From: JAUUSJ01 sp964439395 | Lineage (GTDB): Bacteria; Bacillota; Clostridia; Lachnospirales; Lachnospiraceae | Direction: 5' to 3' | NCBI GenBank assembly: GCA_964439395.1 | Contig: CAYTNV010000004.1 | Span: 62,001-126,000 of the forward strand | Length of the DNA: 64,000 nucleotides | Shown: in pieces, positions 33,811 to 42,689 of the stretch | Numbering within the stretch: position 1 is the stretch's first letter | How the letters are laid out: each line of letters opens with the position of its first letter | The notes under the pieces: model-generated | The model's database searches: none | The model's input: the letters and a program-made list of their open reading frames with translations, nothing else | What the model was told of the DNA's origin: nothing | Program-made: the position numbers and the translations under genes

Positions 33811-35061
33811 TTAGACCATATCTGCAGTAGCAATTTCTCCCTTAATAGCGGATGCAGTAACGGTAGCTGCACTTGCCAAATATACAAAAGAATCGCGATG
33901 TCCAGCACGTCCTTTAAAGTTGCGAGTTCCAGTGCTAATAAGTACTTCTCCCTCACCAATAACGCCCTGACAGCTTCCCCAACATACGCTACAGTTAGGA
34001 TTCATTACAATTGCTCCAGCTTCCATGAAAATATCTAAAATGCCTTCCTTCATTGCCTGCTGATACACGGCGCGGCTTGCTGGAACAACTAAAAATCGAA
34101 CCTCTGGACTGACTTTTTTACCCTTAATAATAGAAGCCCCAACTCTTAAATCCTCTAAACGTCCATTATTACAGGAGCCTAAAAATGCCTCATTGATTTT
34201 TACTCCGAGACTTTCCTTTGCAGGAACAACATTGTCCACAAAATGAGGTTTTGCAACAATTGGATTGATTTCACTTAAGTCAATATCATAGACCTCGGCA
34301 AAAATAGCATCCTCATCACTTTTAAAAATTGCTTTTGGATCACGTCCATGTTCTTTTAAATAATCCATAGCAATATCATCCACTTCCATAAGTGCTGTCT
34401 TAGCACCAGCCTCCACGCAGAGATTGCAGATAGAGATACGATCACTCATAGTAAGGCTTGCAAGTCCCTCACCGCCAAATTCCATTGCTTTATAGTTTGC
34501 TCCATTTGCACCGATTCTTCCGATAATAGTAAGAATCAAATCACGAGCATATACACCCTCCGGGAGTGTTCCTTTCAAATTAAAGCGGAGTGTCTCAGGA
34601 ACTAAAAGCCAAGAAGTCCCAGTTACCATAGCATATAAATAATCTGTACATCCAACTCCAGTTCCAAATGCGCCAAGTGCACCGTAAGCACAAGTATGAC
34701 TGTCCGCGCCAAAGATTAATTCTCCTGGACGAACATGATTTTCCATCATAACTTGATGACATACCCCTTCACCTTCGTAAAATTTAATTCCATGCTCCCT
34801 TGCAAAGTCACGCATTTTTTTGTGGGACGCAGCTGTTTTTGGGCTGTCAGATGGAATATTATGATCCACAATCCATACAAGCTTATCTACATCAGCGATA
34901 TGTGGATTTTTTAATTTTGTATTATACATGTCAATTGTCAGATGAGTTGTTCCATCATTACTCATTAATCTATCTAATTCCACTGTCTGGATATCACCCG
35001 CTTTACAGCTTTCAACACCAGCAGCATAAGCAATAATTTTTTCAGCCATTGTCATTCCCAT
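33811..35061 (-). CDS. Aconitase/isopropylmalate-isomerase family large subunit, copy 2
   Basis: This 416-residue paralogue has the same length as copy 1 but a clearly different sequence. GADSHTCAYGALGAFGTGVGCTD, LGSCNNGR and NPNCSVCWGSCQGV carry the three cluster cysteines. SCNNGR in place of SCTNGR and a Trp in the C-x-x-C region mark functional divergence. It is preceded by its small subunit at a 3-base gap. It may act on a related but distinct hydroxy-acid. Confidence 0.88.
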   Translation of the reverse strand: MGMTMAEKIIAYAAGVESCKAGDIQTVELDRLMSNDGTTHLTIDMYNTKLKNPHIADVDKLVWIVDHNIPSDSPKTAASHKKMRDFAREHGIKFYEGEGVCHQVMMENHVRPGELIFGADSHTCAYGALGAFGTGVGCTDYLYAMVTGTSWLLVPETLRFNLKGTLPEGVYARDLILTIIGRIGANGANYKAMEFGGEGLASLTMSDRISICNLCVEAGAKTALMEVDDIAMDYLKEHGRDPKAIFKSDEDAIFAEVYDIDLSEINPIVAKPHFVDNVVPAKESLGVKINEAFLGSCNNGRLEDLRVGASIIKGKKVSPEVRFLVVPASRAVYQQAMKEGILDIFMEAGAIVMNPNCSVCWGSCQGVIGEGEVLISTGTRNFKGRAGHRDSFVYLASAATVTASAIKGEIATADMV

Positions 35062-35064
35062 ATC

Positions 35065-35538
35065 TTACACCTCCTTATTCAGTGACGCAATAAGACCACC
35101 CTGATCGAGGATACTTTGCATCTGTATTGGAAGCTTTGTACAAGTAAATGTCTGTCCATTTGCCTTGATGATTCCGTCCTCAAGAAGAAGTTCCATCTCG
35201 TCTTGGTCTGCCACATTGTCATATAAATCTTTACATACAATAACGGGAAGTCCGATATTAATTGCATTGCGATAAAAAATTCTGGCAAATGATTTGGCGA
35301 TAACTGCTTTTACTCCAAGAGCCTTTAATACACTTGGCGCCTGCTCTCTAGAAGAACCACATCCAAAGTTTTCACATGCGACAACGAAGTCTCCAGGCTG
35401 TACTTTTTTTGCAAAATCAGCATCTAGAGATTCAAAAGTATATTTTTTCATTTCCTCGATTGTGGGAAATAAAAGGTACTGGGAAGCAATAATTTGGTCT
35501 GTATCTACATCAGTATGAAATCTGAAAATTTTTCCCAT
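35065..35538 (-). CDS. Aconitase/isopropylmalate-isomerase family small subunit, copy 2
   Basis: The 157-residue small subunit begins MGKIFRFHTDVDTDQIIASQYLLF; GGAGG seven bases upstream decides this start over the ATG nine codons earlier. NFGCGSSREQAPSVLKALGVKAVIAKSFARIFYRNAINIG is the family core. The specificity loop is Y-L-L-F. It is the first gene of a four-gene run (small 2, large 2, small 1, large 1) read from one promoter at 35689-35717. Confidence 0.88.
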   Translation of the reverse strand: MGKIFRFHTDVDTDQIIASQYLLFPTIEEMKKYTFESLDADFAKKVQPGDFVVACENFGCGSSREQAPSVLKALGVKAVIAKSFARIFYRNAINIGLPVIVCKDLYDNVADQDEMELLLEDGIIKANGQTFTCTKLPIQMQSILDQGGLIASLNKEV

Positions 35539-35688
35539 AAAAATTCCTCCTTTATTTAAATTCATATTGGCTAGATAATTAGTTTTTTAACTAGTGTATA
35601 TTCTCATCGGTATCCATCTGTATGTTTTCTAAAGATAAATGGAATAATTAATAATTACTAGTGTTCTGTTTCATACCTATATTTCCTT

Positions 35689-35717
35689 ATTATAAAGGAG
35701 GAAGAACAGAAAATCAA
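35689..35717 (-). promoter_or_regulatory. Promoter of the dehydratase operon
   Basis: TTGATT, a 17-base spacer and TATAAT on the minus strand. The leader to the first gene is about 145 bases. I saw no T-box or other leucine-related leader in it. Confidence 0.7.
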
Positions 35718-35812
35718 CAACAGGACTATGCATCTTTTATAGAAAAACCTATAGGTTTTGAAACAGATTCCAACAGATTAAAGGAAAAATAGTTTATTCT
35801 CCAACACTTTAT

Positions 35813-35841
35813 TTGACGAGAAAAAAGATTTTTCGTATAAT
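35813..35841 (+). promoter_or_regulatory. Promoter of the nicotinamidase-like gene
   Basis: TTGACG, 17 bases and a consensus TATAAT on the plus strand. The 5' leader is about 100 bases and very AT-rich. Confidence 0.75.
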
Positions 35842-35947
35842 AAACAATAAAATAGATTATTTTCATGTTTTAGAAAAACTATATATATTTTATTTCACAA
35901 AATTATAAAACAATATTTTCAATTGCATTTAAGAAAGGAAGAAATAA

Positions 35948-36472
35948 ATGAAAAAAACATTAATTGTAGTAGATATGCAAAACGACTTTATTGATGGCTC
36001 ACTTGGAACAGCTGAGGCAGTAGCTATTGTTCCAAAAGTAAAAGAAAAAATTGCTGCATATGCAGCGGCAGGATATGAAATTATTTACACAAGAGACACA
36101 CATGGGGAAGATTATTTAGATACACCAGAAGGCAAAAATCTTCCTGTAAAACATTGCATAAAGGGAACAGACGGTTGGCAGATAGCAGACGGTCTTTATA
36201 TAGACGGCTGCAAATGTATCGATAAACCAAATTTTGGCTGGCCATATTGGAATGAGATGGAACTAGAAGACATTGAACTTATCGGACTTTGCACAGATAT
36301 TTGTGTTGTATCCAACGCATTAATAATAAAAGCCGTATTCCCAGATGCAAAAGTATCTGTAGATGCTTCCTGCTGCGCTGGAGTAACAGCAGAGACACAT
36401 AAAGCAGCTATTGAGACGATGAAAATGTGTCAAATAACTATTGTGAACTATCACGCACCTAAAAGTATGTAA
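35948..36472 (+). CDS. Cysteine hydrolase, nicotinamidase/isochorismatase family
   Basis: This 174-residue hydrolase probably converts nicotinamide to nicotinate. VDMQNDFIDGSLG gives the catalytic Asp, TRDTHGEDY the metal-site residues, HCIKGTDGWQI the Lys region and LCTDICVVSNAL the nucleophile Cys. Length is typical of short nicotinamidases. AGAAAGGA lies before the start. It is divergent from the dehydratase operon, which is notable because one dehydratase family of this type acts in nicotinate fermentation; no other gene of that pathway is visible. Confidence 0.82.
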   Translation: MKKTLIVVDMQNDFIDGSLGTAEAVAIVPKVKEKIAAYAAAGYEIIYTRDTHGEDYLDTPEGKNLPVKHCIKGTDGWQIADGLYIDGCKCIDKPNFGWPYWNEMELEDIELIGLCTDICVVSNALIIKAVFPDAKVSVDASCCAGVTAETHKAAIETMKMCQITIVNYHAPKSM

Positions 36473-36519
36473 CTTCCAAGGAGCTTCACTCCTATTTAAA
36501 AAGTTTAGTATTTAAGTTT

Positions 36520-36739
36520 TCACCTGGATACCCAGGCACCTCTTATTCTTATAGGCGTGTTCACTTCGCCTCTACTGTATAGAACTGTAAGACGCACAAC
36601 ATTACTTCTACACAAAATATTGAATGCACCATTTATATCTGCATTAAATATAATACCATTCTTTGTTTTATCTATTCTCCTATGAATGCGATTTCCACTA
36701 AAAGGATAGCTTTGCGGATTATCCGCATTGTAAACAGGC
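36520..36739 (-). pseudogene. Remnant of a second TnpB-like gene (C-terminal fragment)
   Basis: The frame reads NRIHRRIDKTKNGIIFNADINGAFNIL, which matches the C-terminal RuvC-III region (A-D-x-N-G-A-x-N-I) of a TnpB subfamily. It ends IRIRGAW and then a stop. No N-terminal domain precedes it; the frame continues upstream into the end of the other element. I read it as the flank into which the first element inserted, or as a recombined leftover. Confidence 0.6.
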
Positions 36740-36923
36740 TTGACACTCCCCATGCCTAAAGGCAGGGGATTGTTACTACTTGCCACTGCATAGTGGCTGA
36801 CCAGTCCATTTCTGGTAGGTCGTAGTGCAAGATATGGGTATGCCATTACCCATCCTAGAGCAGAACATATAGTTCTCTAGGCAGTTTATCTGTTACCAAC
36901 AAACTCAGTTGAATTGCAAATAT
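36740..36923 (-). ncRNA. Candidate omega-RNA / right-end region of the tnpB element
   Basis: TnpB guide RNAs are read from the 3' part of tnpB through the element's right end. Here the region after the tnpB stop ends with the hairpin at 36748-36768 and then GGAGTGTCAA on the minus strand, where such an RNA would pass into its guide. The guide would be the flank just below 36740. The call rests on position and the end hairpin only. Confidence 0.35.
36748..36768 (-). repeat. Right-end hairpin of the IS605/IS1341-type element
   Basis: CCCC-A-TGCC-TAAA-GGCA-GGGG forms a stem with one bulged base. It resembles the left-end hairpin in its T-G-C-C-T-A-A core, as expected for subterminal imperfect palindromes of this IS family. 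Confidence 0.55.
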
Positions 36924-37601
36924 TCATAGCACCCTATTCATAGCACCCAAAAGGTCTCTATGGATATGGAATCCACATTCACAAGTATAATTTCTATCAT
37001 TAGCATGATGTATCCTTCCACAAATCGGACATTTTTGGCTTGTGTACGCTGGGTTTATATATTCAACGAATATGCCTGCAAGTTTCGCTTTGTATTCTAT
37101 AAACTGTGCGAGTCTATGGAATGACCATGTATGCAGACTATGGTTGTTTTTACGACTTGTTCTTGTCGTAGAGCGTATATTTTGAAGCTGCTCTAACTTT
37201 ATTGTTTTTACATTATGGTCTACCGCCGTTTTTATAATGTCATGGCTTAGTTTATGGTCAATATCTCGCATGATACGTTGTTCTTTATCATTTATACGCT
37301 TAATAGCTTCAGGCTTTTTTGCCTTTTGAAGCTTTTGACGAAGATATTTATAATGTCTACGCATATATTTATTTTTACGACCATTCCCATAAAACTTAAC
37401 GCTGCTATCTGAACAATAACTTACAGCAGGACATTCAATGCCAAGGTCAACGCCCATCGCATTACCATCTGAAACAAAGTCGGTAATCATGGAAAAGCCT
37501 TCACATTTCATGACAATAAAGGCACAGATCATAGCGTGGTTTGAAAAACCTTTCCTTCTGGTTTTAGAGAATTCAGGAACAGAGGTTGCTATGCCTCGCA
37601 A
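36924..37601 (-). pseudogene. tnpB: N-terminally truncated TnpB (IS605/IS1341 type)
   Basis: TnpB is an RNA-guided nuclease of IS200/IS605-type elements. The frame (225 residues) keeps all RuvC residues: Asp in AMGVDLGIE, Glu in TIKLEQLQNI and Asp in HIHRDLLGAMN. It also keeps a zinc ribbon CPICG...CECG. Complete TnpB proteins have about 350-400 residues; the first about 150, with the nucleic-acid-binding wedge and REC parts, are missing. The sequence upstream is only about 70 bases from the left-end hairpin. No tnpA is present. A nuclease without its RNA-binding half is probably inactive. Confidence 0.8.
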
Positions 37602-37672
37602 ACCTGCATAAATACTGAATATGCGGAGTTTTGCTCATGGCTATTAAGTAAAATATATGTAGGTGATAAATC

Positions 37673-37710
37673 GCTTAACCCCCATTGCCTAAGGGCAATG
37701 GGGGTTAAGC
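37673..37710. repeat. Left-end palindrome of the IS605/IS1341-type element
   Basis: GCTTAACCCCCATTGCC, a TAAG loop and GGCAATGGGGGTTAAGC form a perfect 17-bp stem. It lies 15 bases after the GH32 stop codon and may also act as that gene's 3' structure. Confidence 0.7.
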
Positions 37711-37725
37711 TCCAAATTTATAAAA

Positions 37726-39210
37726 CTATTCTATAACAATATCATATTTCTCAACATCCATCCATGCCTCTCCCTTTGCCTCAAAGGATATTCCCTCTGC
37801 CTCCAAAGGTGTATAAAAACATGCTGACATTACCTGCTCTCCATCATTAATGAAAACTTCAGCAGAAAAACGGTCCAATATAATTCTAAATTTAATCTTT
37901 CCATCCTGATCACGAACTGGTGCTTTTCTTTTATGTACAACATTCAGACAATATCCTGAATTCTCACGGTTAAACTCAACAAGATTTTTATGCGGCTGAT
38001 AAATAACAGATGTACTATACTCCCCATTTTCTGCAATATTAATCTTAAATTCCTCATATAAATCTTCTATAAGAGAAGGACGAACCTCAACTGTCATATC
38101 AACAACTCTACCAGATACATCTGGAATTTCTGTCTTTTCCACTACCTTTAATCCTTCGCATAGAATGCCGTTTGCACGATAATTAGCAAGTTCACGAACT
38201 GGATTTTGGATAAGTTTCCCATCTTTTTCACTTAACTCGCGTGGAAAAGTTAACTGACCCATCCACTGATACTGATGAGGATGAAATCTAGTTGTCTCCC
38301 ATGCCTGCATCCATCCAATCATAATTCTTCTTCCATCTTCTGTCTCCAATGTTTGTGGCGCATAAAAATCTAAACCAAAATCAACTGGAATCACGTTCTC
38401 TCTTGTAAATTTATGAGTTTCTCTCTCATAGCTTCCCACAAGACAGATTACATCATTTCCATTGTGAAATTCTAAGCCCTTTGCACGCATCTCCTGTGGA
38501 GAAGTAAGGATGAAGGCTTTCCCATCTATTTCAAAGAAATCTGGACACTCCCACATTTTTCCATATTTATTTTTACAAGAATCCAAGGTTGTCACATACT
38601 CCCAATTCATGACATCCTTGCTCTCAAATAATAAGATGGCTCCGCTATCATCTGCTGTGCGATTGCCAACAACAGCATAATAACATTCGTCTTTTTTGTC
38701 ATACCAAATCTTAGGGTCTCTAAAATCGCGTGGACTATTTCCTTCTGGAAGATTTTTCACTGTAAGAACTGGATTACCTTCATATTTCTCATAATCAATT
38801 CCATCTCCAAAGGCAAGACATTGTGTCTGTCTACAACTTGGCGTATTGTCTATTCCCTTCACACCTGTATACATAAGAAGTTGACGACCATCCGGAAGCT
38901 CTGTCGCACTACCAGAGAAACAGCCACCTACATCATATTCCATATCCGGACCTATCGCTACTGGTAATCTCTCCCATTTAATGAAATCTTTGCTCTTTAC
39001 ATGTCCCCAATGCATTGGCCCCCAATTCACATCATATGGATAATACTGATAAAATAAATGATACTCTCCCTTATAAATAGAAAATCCATTTGGATCATTT
39101 AACCAACCTACCCATGGGGTGATATGAAAAGCTGGTCTCTCCATAGGTTGAATCTGTTCACTGTATATTTTTTCATATTTTCTCGCTTCTAATAATAACT
39201 GACTATTCAT
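37726..39210 (-). CDS. Glycoside hydrolase family 32 (beta-fructofuranosidase / sucrose-6-phosphate hydrolase)
   Basis: The 494-residue enzyme hydrolyses sucrose, sucrose phosphate or short fructans. The nucleophile is Asp39 in TPWVGWLNDPNGFS, the transition-state residue lies in PRDFRDPKIWY, and the acid/base Glu in MWECPDFFEI. A five-bladed propeller and a C-terminal beta-sandwich ending SFEAKGEAWMDVEKYDIVIE are both present. No signal peptide is seen, so it is cytoplasmic and acts on imported sugar. It lies after the LacI gene and a LacI operator; the nearby ABC transporter probably imports the substrate. Confidence 0.92.
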   Translation of the reverse strand: MNSQLLLEARKYEKIYSEQIQPMERPAFHITPWVGWLNDPNGFSIYKGEYHLFYQYYPYDVNWGPMHWGHVKSKDFIKWERLPVAIGPDMEYDVGGCFSGSATELPDGRQLLMYTGVKGIDNTPSCRQTQCLAFGDGIDYEKYEGNPVLTVKNLPEGNSPRDFRDPKIWYDKKDECYYAVVGNRTADDSGAILLFESKDVMNWEYVTTLDSCKNKYGKMWECPDFFEIDGKAFILTSPQEMRAKGLEFHNGNDVICLVGSYERETHKFTRENVIPVDFGLDFYAPQTLETEDGRRIMIGWMQAWETTRFHPHQYQWMGQLTFPRELSEKDGKLIQNPVRELANYRANGILCEGLKVVEKTEIPDVSGRVVDMTVEVRPSLIEDLYEEFKINIAENGEYSTSVIYQPHKNLVEFNRENSGYCLNVVHKRKAPVRDQDGKIKFRIILDRFSAEVFINDGEQVMSACFYTPLEAEGISFEAKGEAWMDVEKYDIVIE

Positions 39211-39322
39211 GCCTTTACCTCACTTCTCTTTCTTTACTTCTCATCATTTTCACTGCAATATATTTGTAGTTAAATATATCAATTCCAAATTTTTTAAATA
39301 TATCATAAAATATTTATATACC

Positions 39323-39336
39323 TGGAATCGTTTCCA
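39323..39336. promoter_or_regulatory. LacI-family operator upstream of the GH32 gene
   Basis: TGGAATCGTTTCCA is a near-perfect palindrome with central CG, about 115 bases before the GH32 start. It matches the two sites at the ABC transporter promoter. Confidence 0.75.
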
Positions 39337-39410
39337 TGTATTTTAAAAAAACGTTACTTCGCACAGCTATGATGAATATCTCAATATATATGTGAAGTAC
39401 CGCTTTTTGT

Positions 39411-40409
39411 TTACGCTCTTATTGTAGTATCGCCAACACGTAACGTAACTGGCAATTCCTCTCTTTTTACTTTAACTGACTTACCATTAATGATATCCAC
39501 AACCAATCTCACAGTTTCATCCGCAAGATCCTCAATTGGCTGTACAATTGTTGTAATCCTTGGATACATAAGACTTGCTCCATTTGTTCCATCATATCCG
39601 ACAATGCGAAATTCCTCTGGAACTTTCTTTCCTCTGATAAGTGCGACCTGCAAAATTGCCATCGCAATGATATCAGCCGCAAACACGCCGTCAATATCTG
39701 GATATTTATCTAGCATTTGTTCTGCTATCTTCAAATAATATTTATAATCTGATATATGCCATTTGATTGAGGTTGAGTGACATGTAATTCCATGCTCTCT
39801 CATCATCTTATCAAAAACTGTATGTCGCATGCTAGAAGGAGTCGATACCTTATCCTCTCCCTTGAGGGTTCCAAATTGGAGGACATTTTTACAGCCTGAG
39901 CGAATTAGCTCCTGAGCTGCCAGTTTACCACCTTCTCTATGATTCGCCATCACACATGGTATCTTCTCACCTAGGTTTCTATCCATCGCCACAATCGGGC
40001 GGTTAATATCGGCATACTGCGAAATATCTAGAGAAGTATGAGCTCCAAAGATAATTCCATCTACTCTCTGTTGCCTCAACATTTCCAAATATTTCAATTC
40101 ATAATTACTTTCATAAAATGTATTACAAAGCATCATCTGATAGCCTCTCTTGCCTAGTGCAACTTCCGCTGCATTCACAAATTCAGCAAAGAAAGGATGC
40201 GCCACCTCTGGCACAATCACTGCCACAATTCCACTTTTTCGAAAGTATAAATTTCTTGCCATCTCATTTGGAATATAATCTAAGGCCGCAATAGATGCCT
40301 CAACTTTCTTTCGAGTCTCAGCTTTTACATATCCCTTTCCACTTAACACACGAGATACCGTCCCCACTCCAACATTTGCGTGTCTTGCAACATCTTGAAT
40401 ATTAGCCAT
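39411..40409 (-). CDS. LacI family transcriptional regulator
   Basis: This 332-residue repressor has the N-terminal helix-turn-helix NIQDVARHANVGVGTVSRVLSGKGYVKAETRKKVEASIAALDYIPNEMARNL, with the hinge helix, and a periplasmic-binding-like sensor (GIVAVIVPEVAHPFFAEFVNAAE through VGYDGTNGASLMYPRITTIVQP). It lies between the ABC permeases and GH32 and most likely binds the TGGAAnCGnTTCCA sites found at both. The inducer is probably a fructoside or its phosphate. Confidence 0.92.
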   Translation of the reverse strand: MANIQDVARHANVGVGTVSRVLSGKGYVKAETRKKVEASIAALDYIPNEMARNLYFRKSGIVAVIVPEVAHPFFAEFVNAAEVALGKRGYQMMLCNTFYESNYELKYLEMLRQQRVDGIIFGAHTSLDISQYADINRPIVAMDRNLGEKIPCVMANHREGGKLAAQELIRSGCKNVLQFGTLKGEDKVSTPSSMRHTVFDKMMREHGITCHSTSIKWHISDYKYYLKIAEQMLDKYPDIDGVFAADIIAMAILQVALIRGKKVPEEFRIVGYDGTNGASLMYPRITTIVQPIEDLADETVRLVVDIINGKSVKVKREELPVTLRVGDTTIRA

Positions 40410-40653
40410 ACTCCATCATCACCCTTTTGCTAGAATATTACCGTCATTCCACGTAAAATATTCCATCTTCTTAATTGTATACTACTTATAATATGAGAAA
40501 AACTCACTTTATTACATAGTTTCACATATACTTATTTAATCTTATCCACTTTTTAAGAATTTGTCAATTCTTACCTTTTAGAATCTCAAATATCTACAAA
40601 AAGTAGTATAAAAATTTATAAATAGCTTTTTTCATTGTGCAATTTTATCGCTC

Positions 40654-40690
40654 AGAGAGCCTATGTATATCTCCCCCTCATAGGCTCTCT
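40654..40690 (-). other. Stem-loop after the ABC permease operon
   Basis: AGAGAGCCTATG and CATAGGCTCTCT form a perfect 12-bp stem 24 bases after the permease stop. There is no T-run, so it may be a 3' stabiliser rather than a terminator. The rest of the gap 40410-40653 is AT-rich, without features I can name. Confidence 0.55.
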
Positions 40691-40714
40691 CAGAAAAGTA
40701 AGAAGCTTTTTCTT

Positions 40715-41563
40715 TTATCCTTTAATACCAGAAGAAGCGATACCCTCGATATAGTATTTCTGCATGAAGATAAACATAATTAACATTGGAATTGCAGATA
40801 CAACTAAGGCAGCCATAATGGCACTATAATGAATTGGCTGTGTTCCGAAGAATACCTGAATTGCTAACTGGATAGTACGCTTATCCTCTCCTGTCATAAC
40901 TAAGAATGGCCACATAAAGTCATTCCAGTGAGATACAAAGTCTAAAATAAATACAGTAGCGTATACTGTCTTAGAAATTGGCATTACAACTTTGAAAAAT
41001 GTTCCAACTGGACTGCATCCATCGAGAGCTGCTGCTTCTAGGAGGTCATCTGGAATATCGCAGAAGAACTGTCTGAACATATAGATAGAAAAGCATTTTG
41101 CAATGAATGGAACTACTAAAGCTGCGAGTGTATTTACCCATCCAAGTTGTGACATTTCAATATAAAGTGGTAACATAATTGCCTCCATAGGCATAACCAT
41201 AAGAGCAATTACGAGGTTTAACATGAAACCTTTTCCCTTAAAGTCAAATTTTGCAAGTGCATATCCACAAATGGAGTTAAATAATAAGTCGAGTACTAAA
41301 ATTAATGCGATATACACAAAGGTATTTTTAAATACCTGTATCATATTCAGACGAGAGAATACTTCTTTGAAGTTATCTAAAGATGCCTGAACTGGAAGAA
41401 ATGTTGTGATAGAGTTCATATTTGCAAAAATCTGAGCTTCTGGTTTTAAGGATGCCGAAATCATCCATAGAAGTGGAGATACGAAAATAATACCGATAAT
41501 AATATTTCCACCGTAAAATAGTACTTTCGTCAGAGTCTTTTGTGCTTGCATTGATTTTCCCAT
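40715..41563 (-). CDS. Carbohydrate ABC transporter permease (MalG type)
   Basis: The 282-residue CUT1 permease has six helices. The EAA loop for ATPase contact is LEAALDGCSPVGTFFKVVMPISK, and the C-terminus EGIASSGIKG is characteristic of MalG-like proteins. It follows the partner permease by 18 bases. The operon has no ATPase gene, as is common in Firmicutes where a shared MsmK-type ATPase serves several importers. Confidence 0.92.
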   Translation of the reverse strand: MGKSMQAQKTLTKVLFYGGNIIIGIIFVSPLLWMISASLKPEAQIFANMNSITTFLPVQASLDNFKEVFSRLNMIQVFKNTFVYIALILVLDLLFNSICGYALAKFDFKGKGFMLNLVIALMVMPMEAIMLPLYIEMSQLGWVNTLAALVVPFIAKCFSIYMFRQFFCDIPDDLLEAAALDGCSPVGTFFKVVMPISKTVYATVFILDFVSHWNDFMWPFLVMTGEDKRTIQLAIQVFFGTQPIHYSAIMAALVVSAIPMLIMFIFMQKYYIEGIASSGIKG

Positions 41564-41581
41564 TTTTCTATCTCCTTTCCT

Positions 41582-42487
41582 CTAGTCTGTCTCTGCAATT
41601 AACTTCTTCATGGATAATGACATAATTACCACGATTACGAAAAATACTGCTGCTATTGAGCAGGCATATCCGAAGTTACCTTGCTGGAAACCTTGTGTAT
41701 AAATATAATAAACAAGTGTCTTTGTACTGTTCTTTGGTCCACCCTGAGTCATTACGTATGGCTGAGTGAAGAGTTTCATCGCCTGAATCATTGTAATCAT
41801 AACAACGTATTTAATTGTTCCTTTTAATCCTGGCAATGTGATATATAGAAATTGCTGAACCTTTGTTGCACCATCCACGGATGCTGCTTCATATTGATCT
41901 CTTGGAATTCCCTGAAGACCTGCCAAGAAAATCATCATCTGATAACCAGCTCCCTGCCATCCTGACATGAATATAATAGCATTCATTGCAGTCTTGGCAT
42001 TACTCAAAAAGTTAATTGGCTCTAATCCAAAGCTTGTAAGGAAAGAGTTAATAAGACCTGTATTAGGATTAGAGTTATAAAGCACTGTCCACAAAATAGA
42101 GATAACTACCATAGATGTCAACTGTGGGCTAAAATACATAGTACGGAAAATAGATACTCCGCGGAATTTTGATGAAACTAACATCGCTAATGCTAATGCT
42201 AAAACACACTGGAAAGGCACTACTAATACAGTGAAATATACAGTATTTTTTAGTGCAAGCCAGAAATTCTCATCTTGGAACAATTTCGCATAATTTTGTA
42301 ATCCGATAAATGTAATATTATCTGGTCTAACAATCTGGTACTGGAATAGTGAATAACGCACGGTATACAGAATTGGTACTACTAAAAATGCTACTAAAAG
42401 AAACATTGCTGGCACAGAGAAAATATATGCTGCAACTCTCTCATTTTTCTTTCTACCGGACAGTTTTGCTTTTGCTGTATTTGCCAT
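41582..42487 (-). CDS. Carbohydrate ABC transporter permease (MalF type)
   Basis: The 301-residue CUT1 permease starts with a basic cytoplasmic tail and six helices. The EAA loop is YEAASVDGATKVQQFLYITLPGLK. It forms a heterodimer with the next gene's product and receives sugar from the lipoprotein encoded upstream. Confidence 0.92.
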   Translation of the reverse strand: MANTAKAKLSGRKKNERVAAYIFSVPAMFLLVAFLVVPILYTVRYSLFQYQIVRPDNITFIGLQNYAKLFQDENFWLALKNTVYFTVLVVPFQCVLALALAMLVSSKFRGVSIFRTMYFSPQLTSMVVISILWTVLYNSNPNTGLINSFLTSFGLEPINFLSNAKTAMNAIIFMSGWQGAGYQMMIFLAGLQGIPRDQYEAASVDGATKVQQFLYITLPGLKGTIKYVVMITMIQAMKLFTQPYVMTQGGPKNSTKTLVYYIYTQGFQQGNFGYACSIAAVFFVIVVIMSLSMKKLIAETD

Positions 42488-42636
42488 TTTTTCAGCCCTC
42501 TCTCTCTAAAAAATCTGTCAATATAGGGAGCAGCTACGCTACAAATCTCCTATATGTTTTCTGAAAATTGACTATTTTTCCCTATTTAATTGTATTTTAC
42601 AAGTAAATAAAAGTGTTTTTTTGCTAGTTTTGGTAT

Positions 42637-42672
42637 AAAAAGACCGCACCGCAAAATCGGTGCGGTCTTTTT
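42637..42672 (-). terminator. Strong hairpin between binding-protein and permease genes
   Basis: AAAAAGACCGCACCG and CGGTGCGGTCTTTTT form a 15-bp GC-rich stem with U-rich end. It should stop most transcripts after the binding-protein gene, leaving partial read-through to the permeases. Confidence 0.85.
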
Positions 42673-42689
42673 GGCTTAATTAATACCAA

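Noticed and set aside
31933..35538. The two leuCD-like pairs as an assembly duplication
   Set aside because: The proteins differ throughout, including key motifs, so they are diverged paralogues.
36520..36846. 108-codon minus-strand ORF as an intact gene
   Set aside because: Its first half translates the right-end hairpin region of the tnpB element and only its end resembles a TnpB C-terminus, so it is a chance fusion of two remnants.
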